From Thermosynechococcus sp. CL-1 (GTDB taxonomy: Bacteria > Cyanobacteriota > Cyanobacteriia > Thermosynechococcales > Thermosynechococcaceae): DNA of 64,000 nucleotides. Of this stretch, positions 24,072-33,741 are shown one piece after another; position 1 is the stretch's first letter, and each line of letters begins with the position of its first letter. The notes below the pieces were generated by a model. It was given only the letters and a program-made list of their open reading frames with translations, was not told the origin of the DNA and searched no databases. Location of the stretch: contig NZ_CP040671.1 of the NCBI RefSeq assembly GCF_008386235.1, positions 682,001-746,000 on the forward strand. Direction: 5' to 3'. Both the position numbers and the translations under genes were made by a program.

Positions 24072-24986
24072 ATGAAACCCAAGAACGCGCTTTTCGTTGC
24101 GGAGCAGGTGTGCCTAGTTGGCCACAGTGCGGCGATGGCCTTTGGCTTAGCGGGGTTGCTCCTCGTTGTGCCCCATCCCGAGTTTATTCTGGCTTTGCCC
24201 GCCTGGGGTCAGCAGCTGTTTCAATGGAGTATGGCCAGTGGGGGTGTCGTTTATATTGTCCTCGGTGCACTGGCGATCGCCCTTCACACCTATCGCAACT
24301 TTGGCCTTGGCAAACTCCTTGGCTTTTTACTGCCAGCGGTGGGCATTTCCCTTACCAGTGAACTGTTGGGGACGAGTACCGGCTTTCCCTTTGGCCATTA
24401 TGGTTACCTCAGTGGTTTGGGGTACAAAATTGCTGGGCTGGTGCCCTTCACGATTCCCCTCTCCTGGTTTTATATGGGGCTAGTTACGTTTCTTTTAGCC
24501 TACAGTGGCTTCATCAGTCGTCCGCTGCGGGAAGGCAAAGGCGTGGGCTGGGGGGCAGCCCTGATCACCGTGGGCTTGGGAGCAATCTTTTTAACCGCTT
24601 GGGATTTTGTCCTTGATCCGGCCATGAGTCAAACTGCCATTCCTTTTTGGCAATTTCAGGATGTCGGTGAATTCTTTGGCATGCCTTACCGCAACATTCT
24701 GGGATGGACGGGCACAGGAGCCGTGTTTATGGGGCTGGCGATGATCACTTGGTGGCCAAAGCCAATGGTGGTGAACCGTGGGCAACTCATTACCCCCTTG
24801 GTGGTGTATCTGGTGAATTTTGCCTTTGGGGCGATGATTACCCTCACATCCTTGGATCAACGTTTTTGGATTCCGGCAACCTTGGGATTTGTTTTGGGGG
24901 TCGTGCCGGTCACAGCACTGTGGTGGTTTACTGAAGCCCCCCTAGAGAAAGTTCAGGGGGTCAACATCAATACTGAGGCGGGTTGA
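24072..24986 (+). CDS. cruF: CruF-type carotenoid hydratase
   Basis: This 304-residue membrane protein has about seven hydrophobic segments and the conserved stretches STGFPFGHYGYLSGLG, VPFTIPLSWFYMG, TAWDFVLDPAMSQ and GMPYRNILGWTGTG of the CruF (DUF422) family. CruF adds water at the 1' position of gamma-carotene on the way to myxoxanthophyll-type glycosides. CruG, often adjacent, is not here. I start at ATG 24072 because the frame upstream overlaps the EcfT gene. It converges with priA with 45 bases overlapping. Confidence 0.85.
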   Translation: MKPKNALFVAEQVCLVGHSAAMAFGLAGLLLVVPHPEFILALPAWGQQLFQWSMASGGVVYIVLGALAIALHTYRNFGLGKLLGFLLPAVGISLTSELLGTSTGFPFGHYGYLSGLGYKIAGLVPFTIPLSWFYMGLVTFLLAYSGFISRPLREGKGVGWGAALITVGLGAIFLTAWDFVLDPAMSQTAIPFWQFQDVGEFFGMPYRNILGWTGTGAVFMGLAMITWWPKPMVVNRGQLITPLVVYLVNFAFGAMITLTSLDQRFWIPATLGFVLGVVPVTALWWFTEAPLEKVQGVNINTEAG

Positions 24987-27368
24987 GCGGGGACACTGCG
25001 CCTTGAGGTGCATGAGGGCTGGGCTGAGGTTAGAAACTCGTTCTAGTTTGCCCTTGAGTAAAATTTGCCAGCGGTAGCGGCCAGCAATTTTGGCAATCGC
25101 CGCGGGGGCGGGGCCAAGCACTTCCCATTCTCCCTGAGAAACTGGGGCTAACGTTTGGAGCTGTTGGGCGATCGCCTGAGCCGTTGCGGCCACGTCCTCA
25201 GGATCGGGACTACTCAAGCGCAGAAGGATGAGTTGGGCATAGGGGGGATAGCCCAAGGGGGCACGGCTACTTAGCTCCTGTGTGGCAAAGGTGTCCCAGT
25301 CATAGGCTTTGACCGCTGTAATCACGGGGTGTTCGGGTACATAGGTTTGAAGAATAACTTTACCGGCGTGGGCACCCCGCCCCGATCGTCCGGCCACTTG
25401 GGTGAGGAGTTGAAAGGTTCGTTCTGCCGCCTGATAATCCGGTAAGTGCAGGAGGCTATCGGCTGCCAGAATGCCCACCAGCGCCACCTGGGGTAGATCA
25501 ATGCCCTTCGTCAGCATTTGCGTCCCCACCATCACATCGGCTGCGCCGGCGGCAAATTGAGTCAATAACTGGCGATGGGCGCCCTTGCGTTGGGTGGTAT
25601 CACTGTCAAAACGCAGTACTCGCAGCTGTGGAAAGAGGCGATTCAGTTCACTCACCACCCGCTGCGTCCCGCCACCAAAGGGCTTGAGATAGGGAGAGCC
25701 ACAATTAGGGCAGCGTTCGGGCACAGCTTGGGTGTAGTTGCAATAATGACAACGCAGCACTTCCATTTTATCGTTAAAGAGGTGCCCAGTGAGAGACACG
25801 CTGCAATGGGGACAGTACATCACTGTGCCACAACTGCGGCAGGAAAAAAAGGTGCTGTGACCGCGCCGCGGCACAAAGAGAATTGCCTGCCGGCTCTGTA
25901 GGTTGCCAAGGGCCTCCTGGAGAAGGTAACTGAGCATGGAACGGTTGCCCCGGTGTAATTCTTGGCGCATATCCACGATGGTGATGGGGGGTAGGGGGGT
26001 GGCATGAATGCGCTGGGGTAAAGAAAGAAGCTGAATCTGTCCTGTTTGGGCGGCTTGCCAAGTGCTGAGGGCAGGGGTAGCAGTGCCCAAAATCAGGGGA
26101 CACCGTTGCTGGCGCGATCGCCATTGGGCAACGGTACGGGCATGGTAACAAGGCTGAGGTTGATCCTGTTTGTAACCACTGTCGTGCTCTTCATCGAGAA
26201 TGATCAAACCCAAGCCCACCAAAGGCAGCAGAACCGCCGATCGCGTGCCAATGATTACCCGTGGCTGCGGCATCAGCGTCAGTCGCCAAGTATCGTAGCG
26301 CTCCCCCTCACTGAGACCACTGTGATACACCAGCAAGCGTTCACCAAAGCGTGCTCGCACTCGATCCGTTAATTGCGGTGTCAAGCCAATCTCCGGTACC
26401 AGCAGTAGGGCCGATCGCCCTCGCCCTAGGCACTCAGCAATTGCTTGCAGATAGACTTCCGTTTTGCCAGACCCAGTGACCCCGTGCAGGAGAAAGGTTT
26501 GGGCACAGTCTAGGTGTTCGGAAATGGCTTGCAGGGCAGTGGCTTGGGCAGGGGTGAGGGCTTTTGGCCGATCCGATGTCACCGTTACCCCCTGTTCAAT
26601 GCGGCAATGCTGCTGCTCGACAATGGCAATGTATCCCTTGGCAGCAAGGCGATGGAGCGTTTGGGCGGTGGTGCCAGTAGCCTTGAGTACCTCTTGCAGC
26701 CAGCAATCGCGACCCTGTTGCTGCAAATAGCGGAGGATTTGGCGCTGCCGCTGGGTTAAGGTCTCCCCTTCACTATTGAGGAGTACCACCGCCTGTTGCT
26801 GTTTTGGCTGTTGACTGGCGGGTGCCGCTAAGTAGGTTTCCACCCAGCCAAGGCGTTCGAGTTCTTTGAGGGCACGCTGAGCCTTGGGAAGCTGTTGCTG
26901 GAGGTAGCGCACACTGTAGTCCCCACTCCCTTTGGTCTGGAGAAAGCGCAGCAGATGTTGCCCTTGTTCTGACAGGGGGGGAATCCCCTGTTGTGGCCGC
27001 AGGCGCACCCGCCGTTGCGATCGCCCCAAGACCCCCGGCGGTAGGGCAGTGCGTACCACTTGAATCAGGGGTGTGCAGTAGTAGGTGGCAATCTGTTTTA
27101 GGAGCACCCAATAGTCCTTGGGAAAAAGCTGCTGGTCAACAATTTCAAGGAGCGATCGCAAGCGTTGTGGCTCAACTGATGGCGGTACAGTTTCCAGTAC
27201 CTCGAGGACAATCCCCCGCACCACTTGGGAGCCAAAGGGTACTTCCACCACCTCGCCCCCTTGAAGACACCAACCCGCAGGAACTTGGTAAGTGTAAGCC
27301 TCGCTTGCCGCCGGACAGTCCACAAGCACACTGGCGTAGAGAGAGGGTTGTTGAGGTGCTAAGGCCAT
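24942..27368 (-). CDS. priA: Primosomal protein N' (PriA helicase)
   Basis: PriA restarts stalled replication forks by loading the replisome. The product has 808 residues from ATG 27368. It has Walker A GVTGSGKTEVY near residue 295-305, the DEEH helicase motif in LIILDEEHDSGYKQDQ, and the paired zinc sites CRSCGTVMYCPHC and CHYC/CPNC at about 509-556. The frame is open for 31 more codons upstream, but these look non-conserved. Its C-terminal end overlaps cruF on the other strand by 45 bases. Confidence 0.95.
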   Translation of the reverse strand: MALAPQQPSLYASVLVDCPAASEAYTYQVPAGWCLQGGEVVEVPFGSQVVRGIVLEVLETVPPSVEPQRLRSLLEIVDQQLFPKDYWVLLKQIATYYCTPLIQVVRTALPPGVLGRSQRRVRLRPQQGIPPLSEQGQHLLRFLQTKGSGDYSVRYLQQQLPKAQRALKELERLGWVETYLAAPASQQPKQQQAVVLLNSEGETLTQRQRQILRYLQQQGRDCWLQEVLKATGTTAQTLHRLAAKGYIAIVEQQHCRIEQGVTVTSDRPKALTPAQATALQAISEHLDCAQTFLLHGVTGSGKTEVYLQAIAECLGRGRSALLLVPEIGLTPQLTDRVRARFGERLLVYHSGLSEGERYDTWRLTLMPQPRVIIGTRSAVLLPLVGLGLIILDEEHDSGYKQDQPQPCYHARTVAQWRSRQQRCPLILGTATPALSTWQAAQTGQIQLLSLPQRIHATPLPPITIVDMRQELHRGNRSMLSYLLQEALGNLQSRQAILFVPRRGHSTFFSCRSCGTVMYCPHCSVSLTGHLFNDKMEVLRCHYCNYTQAVPERCPNCGSPYLKPFGGGTQRVVSELNRLFPQLRVLRFDSDTTQRKGAHRQLLTQFAAGAADVMVGTQMLTKGIDLPQVALVGILAADSLLHLPDYQAAERTFQLLTQVAGRSGRGAHAGKVILQTYVPEHPVITAVKAYDWDTFATQELSSRAPLGYPPYAQLILLRLSSPDPEDVAATAQAIAQQLQTLAPVSQGEWEVLGPAPAAIAKIAGRYRWQILLKGKLERVSNLSPALMHLKAQCPRSTRLSIDVDPLNFL

Positions 27369-27496
27369 CAGATGGTTTGATTGGTTTTCACTCAGACAGG
27401 CAGATAAAAACGTCCCCAACCACTGTACATACTTCTTCTTTAGATTTTCGCTATTCCACAACGCAGATTTGCTCGCTAGGCTGGGAGCTGGCGATT

Positions 27497-27676
27497 ATGC
27501 GCTGGCCGGTGGTGCGCCGCTTTCCCACAGGCACTGTTTTAAGAGCCAATATCACACCCGCAGGCTTTGCCACGATTACCGATAGTCGCGGTTTGCCTTG
27601 GCTGAAGGTCTCCATTGGTGACGAGGATCGCATTTGCTTGGTGCGAGCCAACCGCCGATTTATTCGTCCGCGCTGA
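27497..27676 (+). CDS. Small basic cyanobacterial protein (59 residues)
   Basis: Between the divergent priA and putA genes lies a short frame from ATG 27497. The product, MRWPVVRRFPTGTVLRAN through SRGLPWLKVS to LVRANRRFIRP, is basic and has no signal or membrane segment. The pattern resembles a small conserved cyanobacterial hypothetical that I recall, ending in RANxRFI. It is shorter than most ORF cutoffs and could easily be missed. Function is unknown. Confidence 0.55.
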   Translation: MRWPVVRRFPTGTVLRANITPAGFATITDSRGLPWLKVSIGDEDRICLVRANRRFIRPR

Positions 27677-27753
27677 GAATTTAGTTGTTTACTTTAGTTT
27701 GCTTGAGAGGGCGTGGGAAAATAGGGAAGACTGCTCCTCACCCAAGATTCTTC

Positions 27754-30696
27754 ATGACTGGTCTTTACGAAGCACAAACGATCGCGATCGCCCGTCAACT
27801 GTGGGCGGCTAGTCAAGAGTCCCGCAACTTTTTCAGTCAACTGCGGGAGCAAATGCGCATTGAAGATAAACTCCTCAGCTGGGCGATGGAACATCCGGGG
27901 CTACGGGTGCAACTCTTTCGCCTCATTGACTGCCTGCCGAGTCTGCGCAGTAAAGCCGAGGTGGCACGCCACTTGCAGGAGTACCTCAGTGACCCCAGTG
28001 TGGAGTTGCCGGAAGGCCTAAAAAAACTCTTGAACTTTGCTCAGCCGGATTCCCTGCCCGCCCAAGCAGCGGCAACCACCTTCACAACAGCCGTTCAAGC
28101 CCTTGCCCACAAGTACATTGCTGGTGAAACTACCGAGCAGGTGCTGAAAACCATTGGCCGCCTACGCAAGCAGGGCATGTTGGTGACGATGGATATTCTT
28201 GGGGAGGCGGTGATTACGGAGGCAGAGGCACAGCAGTATTGCGATCGCTACCTTGACTTGATGCAGCAACTCAGCCCCTTGGGTCAGCGGGAAGGGGTGA
28301 ATCCAGTCCAAGTCTCCGTGAAGCTGACGGCCTTTTACTCCCAGTTTGATCCCCTAGATGTGTCTGGCTGCCGTGCCAAGGTAGGGGAACCGATTCGGCG
28401 GTTGTTGCATCGTGCCCAAGAATTGGGGGTGGCGGTGCACTTTGACATGGAGCAGTACGCCTACAAAGACATTACCCTCGCAATCTTGAAGGACATTTTG
28501 CTAGAGCCAGAGTTTCGCGATCGCGCCGATGTCGGGCTGACACTACAAGCCTATTTGCGGGATAGCTACCAAGATGCCCAAGACCTGATTACTTGGGTGC
28601 AACAGCGGGGGACACCAATCACGGTGCGGGTGGTCAAGGGCGCCTACTGGGATCAAGAACTCATTAAGGCGGTACAAAATGACTGGCCATTGCCCGTCTA
28701 TCAACACAAGCAAGATACCGATGCCAACTTTGAGCGGGTGATTGAACTGCTCCTGAGTCACCACACGCTTTTGCGCACAGCAGTTGCGAGTCATAATGTT
28801 CGTTCCCAAGCGCGGGCGATCGCGATCGCCCAACATCAGCACATTCCGCCCACGGCCATGGAATGCCAAGTTCTCTATGGTATGGCCGATAAACTTGCCA
28901 AGGCTCTTGTGGAAGCGGGGCAGACGGTGCGGGTCTATTGTCCCTACGGTGAGCTGATTCCGGGGATGGCCTACCTGATTCGGCGGCTCTTGGAAAATAC
29001 GGCCAATAGTTCCTTTTTGCGCCAACAATTGGGAGCGGTAAATATTGACGCACTCTTGGCACCGCCAGAACCAACGGCAGACTTTAGGGCAGTGAACGTT
29101 CATCTGACCACGGGCAAGACCTCAACCTTTCTCAATGCTGCCAATAGCGACTATGCCCGCGCCAGCCAGCGGGAAGCGATTCAAGCGGCCTTAATTCATG
29201 TCCATCGCCAACTAGGGCAAACCTATACCCCCATCATCAATAGCGATCGCGTCAATACCCTCGAATACAGTGAGTCCCTCAACCCCTCACAGCCCGAAGA
29301 AGTTGTCGGTCGCGTTGGCTTGGCCACCATTGAGGATGCCGAGCATGCAATCCGGGCTGCCAAAGCTGCTCAAGCGCAGTGGCAACAGACTCCCGTAGCC
29401 GAACGGGCCATCCTGCTCCGGCGGGCAGCGGATCTCCTCGAGGCACAACGCCATGAACTGGTGGCTTGGATGTGCTACGAAGTGGGCAAGGTGGTGGCGG
29501 AAGGGGATGCTGAAGTCTCCGAAGCTGTTGATTTTTGCCGCTACTACGCTGATGAAATGGAGCGCCTCAGCAGCGGCTATGACCGCAACTTTCCCGGCGA
29601 AACCAACCATTACCACTACCAAGGTCGCGGCATTGCAGTCGTCATTTCCCCTTGGAACTTTCCCCTAGCGATTCCCACCGGTATGACCGTGGCCGCCTTA
29701 GTCACAGGCAACTGTACCATCCTCAAGCCCGCGGATCCGGCGGCTGTGATTGCAGCGAAGCTGGCTGAAATTCTCATTGCCGCTGGTTTTCCCCGCGGGG
29801 TGTTTCAGTTTCTCCCCGGCCGTGGCTCCGTGATTGGCCCCTACCTCACCAAACATCCCGATGTGCATCTCATTGCCTTTACTGGCTCCCAAGAGGTGGG
29901 CTGCCGCATTATTGCTGAGGCAGCGGTGTTGCAGCGGGGACAAACCCACATCAAACGGGTGATTGCCGAGATGGGGGGCAAAAACGCCATTATCATTGAC
30001 GAAAGTGCCGACTTAGATCAGGCAGTGGCGGGGGTGGTGCAATCGGCCTTTGGCTACAGCGGCCAAAAATGCTCCGCCTGTTCACGGGTGATTGTCCTCG
30101 AGTCCATCTATCAACCCTTTGTGCAGCGCTTAGTGGAGGCCACCAAGTCCCTCAATATTGGGCCTGCCCATTTGCCCAGTACCCGTGTCGGACCGGTGGT
30201 GACCGCAGCCGCCCGCGATCGCATTCAGGAATACATTGCCAAGGGACAGCGGGAAGCGGAACTGACCTTGAGTGTACCGGTACCGGAGGTGGGGTATTTT
30301 GTCTCTCCTACCATCTTTACCAACGTCCCCCCCACCGCCACGATCGCCCAAGAGGAAATTTTTGGCCCGGTGCTAGCGGTACTGCGGGCAGAAACCTTCA
30401 GCCAAGCCCTTGAAATTGCCAATGCCACGGCCTATGCCCTGACGGGGGGGCTCTATTCGCGGACGCCGTCCCATATTCAGCAGGCCAAAGCCCAATTTGC
30501 CGTAGGGAACCTGTACATCAACCGTGGGATTACGGGGGCGATCGTGGATCGGCAGCCCTTTGGTGGCTTTAAGCTCTCAGGGATTGGTTCCAAAGCGGGT
30601 GGCCGCGATTACCTGCTGCAATTTCTGGAACCGCGTGTCATTACCGAGAATGTGCAGCGCCAAGGGTTTGCCCCCATTGCCGGAGTGGATGATTGA
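27754..30696 (+). CDS. putA: Bifunctional proline dehydrogenase / glutamate-semialdehyde dehydrogenase
   Basis: PutA oxidises proline to glutamate in two steps. The 980-residue product has an FAD barrel (about 100-430, with VSVKLTAFYSQFDP, DMEQYAYKD and VRVVKGAYWDQE) and an aldehyde dehydrogenase domain (about 490-960) with catalytic glutamate 739 (EMGGKNA) and cysteine 773 (GQKCSACSR). It lacks the N-terminal ribbon-helix-helix DNA-binding domain of E. coli PutA, so it is an enzyme only. The start is ATG 27754. The stop overlaps the next gene start (TGATG). Confidence 0.93.
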   Translation: MTGLYEAQTIAIARQLWAASQESRNFFSQLREQMRIEDKLLSWAMEHPGLRVQLFRLIDCLPSLRSKAEVARHLQEYLSDPSVELPEGLKKLLNFAQPDSLPAQAAATTFTTAVQALAHKYIAGETTEQVLKTIGRLRKQGMLVTMDILGEAVITEAEAQQYCDRYLDLMQQLSPLGQREGVNPVQVSVKLTAFYSQFDPLDVSGCRAKVGEPIRRLLHRAQELGVAVHFDMEQYAYKDITLAILKDILLEPEFRDRADVGLTLQAYLRDSYQDAQDLITWVQQRGTPITVRVVKGAYWDQELIKAVQNDWPLPVYQHKQDTDANFERVIELLLSHHTLLRTAVASHNVRSQARAIAIAQHQHIPPTAMECQVLYGMADKLAKALVEAGQTVRVYCPYGELIPGMAYLIRRLLENTANSSFLRQQLGAVNIDALLAPPEPTADFRAVNVHLTTGKTSTFLNAANSDYARASQREAIQAALIHVHRQLGQTYTPIINSDRVNTLEYSESLNPSQPEEVVGRVGLATIEDAEHAIRAAKAAQAQWQQTPVAERAILLRRAADLLEAQRHELVAWMCYEVGKVVAEGDAEVSEAVDFCRYYADEMERLSSGYDRNFPGETNHYHYQGRGIAVVISPWNFPLAIPTGMTVAALVTGNCTILKPADPAAVIAAKLAEILIAAGFPRGVFQFLPGRGSVIGPYLTKHPDVHLIAFTGSQEVGCRIIAEAAVLQRGQTHIKRVIAEMGGKNAIIIDESADLDQAVAGVVQSAFGYSGQKCSACSRVIVLESIYQPFVQRLVEATKSLNIGPAHLPSTRVGPVVTAAARDRIQEYIAKGQREAELTLSVPVPEVGYFVSPTIFTNVPPTATIAQEEIFGPVLAVLRAETFSQALEIANATAYALTGGLYSRTPSHIQQAKAQFAVGNLYINRGITGAIVDRQPFGGFKLSGIGSKAGGRDYLLQFLEPRVITENVQRQGFAPIAGVDD

Positions 30697-31859
30697 TGTC
30701 AAAGGGCACTCAGCTATTGGCCGACCTTCAGGAGCGCATCAGGGCAGCGGGCGCCATTTCCTTCTGTGAGTTTATGGCCTTGGCTCTCTATGCACCGCAG
30801 TGGGGCTACTACAACCGTCCCCAAATACAGATTGGTCGGCGCGGCGACTTTATCACGTCCAGTAGTCTGACGAGGGATTTTGCGGAACTGCTCACTGAGG
30901 CTTTTGTGCAGATGTGGCACGCCTTGGAGCGACCGCAGCGGTTTACCCTGTTGGAGATGGGGGCGGGTGAAGGCCAATTTGCGGCTGGGGTCTTGGGCTA
31001 TAGCCAAGCGACCTACCCCGATTTCTTTGCCACCTTGGAGTACCAGATTCAAGAGCAGTCCCCCACTTTACGGGAACGCCAACGGCAACGCTTGGCTCCT
31101 TGGGGCGATCGCCTGCACTGGCTGGATTCTAGCACAGCGGCTGAACCCATCGTTGGCTGTATTTTTAGCAATGAACTCGTGGATGCATTCCCAGTGCATC
31201 GGCTGCAATGGCAGGGGAGCAATTGGCAGGAAATTTACGTCAGCCTCAATGCCCAAGGGGAGTTTCAAGAGGTTTTGCGTCCCTTGAGTGGCGATCGCCT
31301 TCATACCATTAATGATTACTTTGCCACCGTTGGCATTAATCCGCAGCAGCAGGGCTACAGCGACGGCTACCGTACCGAGGTTAATTTGAACCTAATCCCG
31401 TGGCTCAAGGATCTGAGCCAGCGCCTAGAGCGGGGCTTTGTTCTCACCATTGACTATGGTTATCCCGCTCAGCAATACTATCATCCCGCCCGCTGTGAGG
31501 GTACCTTGCAGTGCTACTATCAACACCGCTATCACGACAATCCCTACTGTTTTGTTGGCGAGCAGGACATTACGGCTCATGTGGATGTGACCGCCTTGAC
31601 GTGCTATGGGGAGCACTTTGGCCTTGAAACCCTCTATGTCACCCGCCAGAGTTTATTTCTCATGGCCCTAGGTTTGGGCGATCGCCTGCTAGCGCAGCAA
31701 CAGAGGAATGGCAATCTTCTGCAAGCCCTCAACCGCCATCAATCACTGCACCAACTCATTGATCCCCTTGGCCTCGGTGGCTTTTACGTCGTTCTCCAAG
31801 GGAAGCAAGCCACCCTCGATCTGCCGCAACTCAGGGAAGCGGATCAGGGATTCAGTTAA
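30696..31859 (+). CDS. MidA/NDUFAF7-like protein arginine methyltransferase (DUF185)
   Basis: This 387-residue class I methyltransferase has the family features FCEFMALALYAPQWGYYN, the GRRGDFITSS segment, SAM motif TLLEMGAGEGQFAAG and SNELVDAFPVHR. The mitochondrial homologue NDUFAF7 methylates an arginine of complex I subunit NDUFS2 and is needed for complex I assembly. A similar role for the cyanobacterial NDH-1 complex is only inference. The ATG overlaps the putA stop as TGATG. Its end shares TTAA with the stop of convergent sqdX. Confidence 0.85.
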   Translation: MSKGTQLLADLQERIRAAGAISFCEFMALALYAPQWGYYNRPQIQIGRRGDFITSSSLTRDFAELLTEAFVQMWHALERPQRFTLLEMGAGEGQFAAGVLGYSQATYPDFFATLEYQIQEQSPTLRERQRQRLAPWGDRLHWLDSSTAAEPIVGCIFSNELVDAFPVHRLQWQGSNWQEIYVSLNAQGEFQEVLRPLSGDRLHTINDYFATVGINPQQQGYSDGYRTEVNLNLIPWLKDLSQRLERGFVLTIDYGYPAQQYYHPARCEGTLQCYYQHRYHDNPYCFVGEQDITAHVDVTALTCYGEHFGLETLYVTRQSLFLMALGLGDRLLAQQQRNGNLLQALNRHQSLHQLIDPLGLGGFYVVLQGKQATLDLPQLREADQGFS

Positions 31860-32995
31860 TGACTAAGAGCCACATCCCGCTGGGGGACTGGCAAAACTGA
31901 TCGGTAGTACTGCTCTAGTTGCTGGGTGGCCGCCGCCCAACTCCAGCGTTCAGCTTCTTGGCGGGCATTTTGGCGTAGGGTCTCGCGATCGCTCGGAGAG
32001 TCAAAGAGGCGCTGACAAGCCGTAATCGCTCCTGTAGAATCCGCTGGGTCAAACAAAAACCCATTCACCCCATCAGTGACAATATCCGGAATCCCCCCAC
32101 TGTTGGCAGCCACGACAGGACAGCCTGCGGCCATCGCTTCTAAAAGAACCAAGCCAAGGGTTTCCGTGCGCGAGGGAAAGACAAAGACATCCGCCGAGGC
32201 AAAGGCCGCTGCCAAGCGTTCACCGCGCAGATAGCCCACAAAATGGGTGGGGGTACCGGCAAAGTGTTTTTCAAGTGCCTCCCGATGCGGACCATTGCCC
32301 ACGAGTGCCAGTCGCGCCTGAGGAATCTGCTCCAGAATGGGTTTAATCTGCTCAATTTCCTTTTCCGCGGAGAGGCGACCAACGTAGAGCAATAGGGGCG
32401 CTTCTGGATGCCCTTGGCTGAGAAAGAAACGCATTTCTTGACTTTGGCGCTGCGGATGAAACAACTCCACATCTACCCCCCGCTGCCAGAGATCCAGATG
32501 GCGAATGCCGTGCGCTTTCAGTTCTGCCACCATGGCCGTTGAGGTACACAAGTTGAGTTGAGCACGGTTATGGGCCAACCGCAGCAGCGACCAGAGCATC
32601 TCTTCAAGAAACCCCAAGCCATAGTACTTCAGGTATTGCGGCAAATGGGTGTGGTAGGAAGCGACCAAAGGTAAGTGGAATTTCTGCGCATAGTACAGAC
32701 CCGCTACCCCCAAGACCGCTGGGTTCGCCACATGGATCAGATCGGGTGCAAAGGCCTCTAGGGCTTGACCAATGGCGGGTCGTGGCAGGGCGAGTTTGAG
32801 TTCAGGATACAATGGGAGGGGAAAACCGGAGACACCATAGATCTGCGCACCTTCATAATGGTCTAGCCCGCCCTCGGGAGCCACCACCAACACCTGATGG
32901 CCATTCCGTTGCAGATGTCGGACAGTTTGACACAAACGGGTCACAATGCCATCAATCTTGGGAAGAAAGGTCTCGGTAAATAGCGCGATCCGCAT
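31856..32995 (-). CDS. sqdX: Sulfoquinovosyldiacylglycerol synthase SqdX
   Basis: SqdX moves sulfoquinovose from UDP-sulfoquinovose to diacylglycerol, giving the thylakoid lipid SQDG. The 379-residue GT4-family protein opens MRIALFTETFLPKIDGIVTR, followed by GVSGFPLPLYPELKLALPRP and SYHTHLPQYLKYYGLG, close to the SqdX sequences I recall. The C-terminal donor site shows RTETLGLVLLEAMAAGCPVV and SGGIPDIV. sqdB is not in the window. It is divergent from a fibrillin gene. Confidence 0.92.
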   Translation of the reverse strand: MRIALFTETFLPKIDGIVTRLCQTVRHLQRNGHQVLVVAPEGGLDHYEGAQIYGVSGFPLPLYPELKLALPRPAIGQALEAFAPDLIHVANPAVLGVAGLYYAQKFHLPLVASYHTHLPQYLKYYGLGFLEEMLWSLLRLAHNRAQLNLCTSTAMVAELKAHGIRHLDLWQRGVDVELFHPQRQSQEMRFFLSQGHPEAPLLLYVGRLSAEKEIEQIKPILEQIPQARLALVGNGPHREALEKHFAGTPTHFVGYLRGERLAAAFASADVFVFPSRTETLGLVLLEAMAAGCPVVAANSGGIPDIVTDGVNGFLFDPADSTGAITACQRLFDSPSDRETLRQNARQEAERWSWAAATQQLEQYYRSVLPVPQRDVALSH

Positions 32996-33006
32996 TTCGC
33001 TAACCT

Positions 33007-33032
33007 GAATGGGAGGGAGGTTTTTCCCATTC
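33007..33032. repeat. Inverted repeat between sqdX and the fibrillin gene
   Basis: GAATGGGA (33007-33014) and TCCCATTC (33025-33032) are perfect 8-base inverted copies around ten bases. They lie 12 bases before the sqdX start, in its 5' leader, and could be an operator or mRNA hairpin. The 105-base gap also holds the fibrillin promoter. Confidence 0.4.
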
Positions 33033-33100
33033 TCGAATTAGGGGGGTCTTGACGCAACCCATAGGGGCAAAAAAGTTGCTTGTACTAGGAGGGGTGAACT

Positions 33101-33682
33101 GTGGCAAAGACAGAATTACTGATGGCGATCGCTGGCCTGAATCGAGGCATTCTAGCCACACCGCGCGATCGCAAACAGGTGGCCGCCCTTGCCGCTTCCC
33201 TTGAAACCATGAATCCCACCCCAAATCCCCTCAATGCCCTCGAAAAACTTGCTGGGGATTGGCGACTCATCTACACCAGTAGTCAGGCGCTGCTTGCTCT
33301 AGATCGCTCCCCAATTGTCAAGCTGGGGCAAATTTATCAGTGCATTCGTCCGCAGCAGCAGCGCATCTACAATATTGCTGAACTCTACGGCTTGCCCTTC
33401 CTAGAGGGGATTATCAGTGTCTTGGCGCGGTTTGAACCCTTGACCCAACAGCGGGTACAGGTGTACTTTGAACGCTCCATTGTTGGGTTGCGTCAGTGGC
33501 TCAATTACTATTCTCCCTCCCAGTTCATTCCCCAACTCCACAGCCGTCAGCCGCTGATTGCCCTAGATGTCCCCCTCAACAGCAATGATCAACAGGGCTG
33601 GCTGGAGATTACCTACCTAGATGAAGACCTGCGAATTGCCCGCGGCAATGAGGGGAGCCTCTTTGTCTTAAGCCGGGTTTAG
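33101..33682 (+). CDS. PAP/fibrillin-family lipid-associated protein
   Basis: The 193-residue product belongs to the plastid lipid-associated protein family: LEKLAGDWRLIYTSSQAL near the start of the lipocalin-like barrel, FERSIVGLRQWL, and the closing WLEITYLDEDLRIARGNEGS with the usual C-terminal acidic pair. Fibrillins sit on plastoglobules and thylakoids and bind isoprenoid lipids or quinones. It starts with GTG after AGGAGGGG, which is a strong ribosome site. Being next to sqdX fits a thylakoid-membrane role. Confidence 0.83.
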   Translation: MAKTELLMAIAGLNRGILATPRDRKQVAALAASLETMNPTPNPLNALEKLAGDWRLIYTSSQALLALDRSPIVKLGQIYQCIRPQQQRIYNIAELYGLPFLEGIISVLARFEPLTQQRVQVYFERSIVGLRQWLNYYSPSQFIPQLHSRQPLIALDVPLNSNDQQGWLEITYLDEDLRIARGNEGSLFVLSRV

Positions 33683-33741
33683 GGACCATTCCCTGTACCG
33701 TTAAACTAGGGAAGAGTGGCACGATTCTCACCCCTGCCGCA

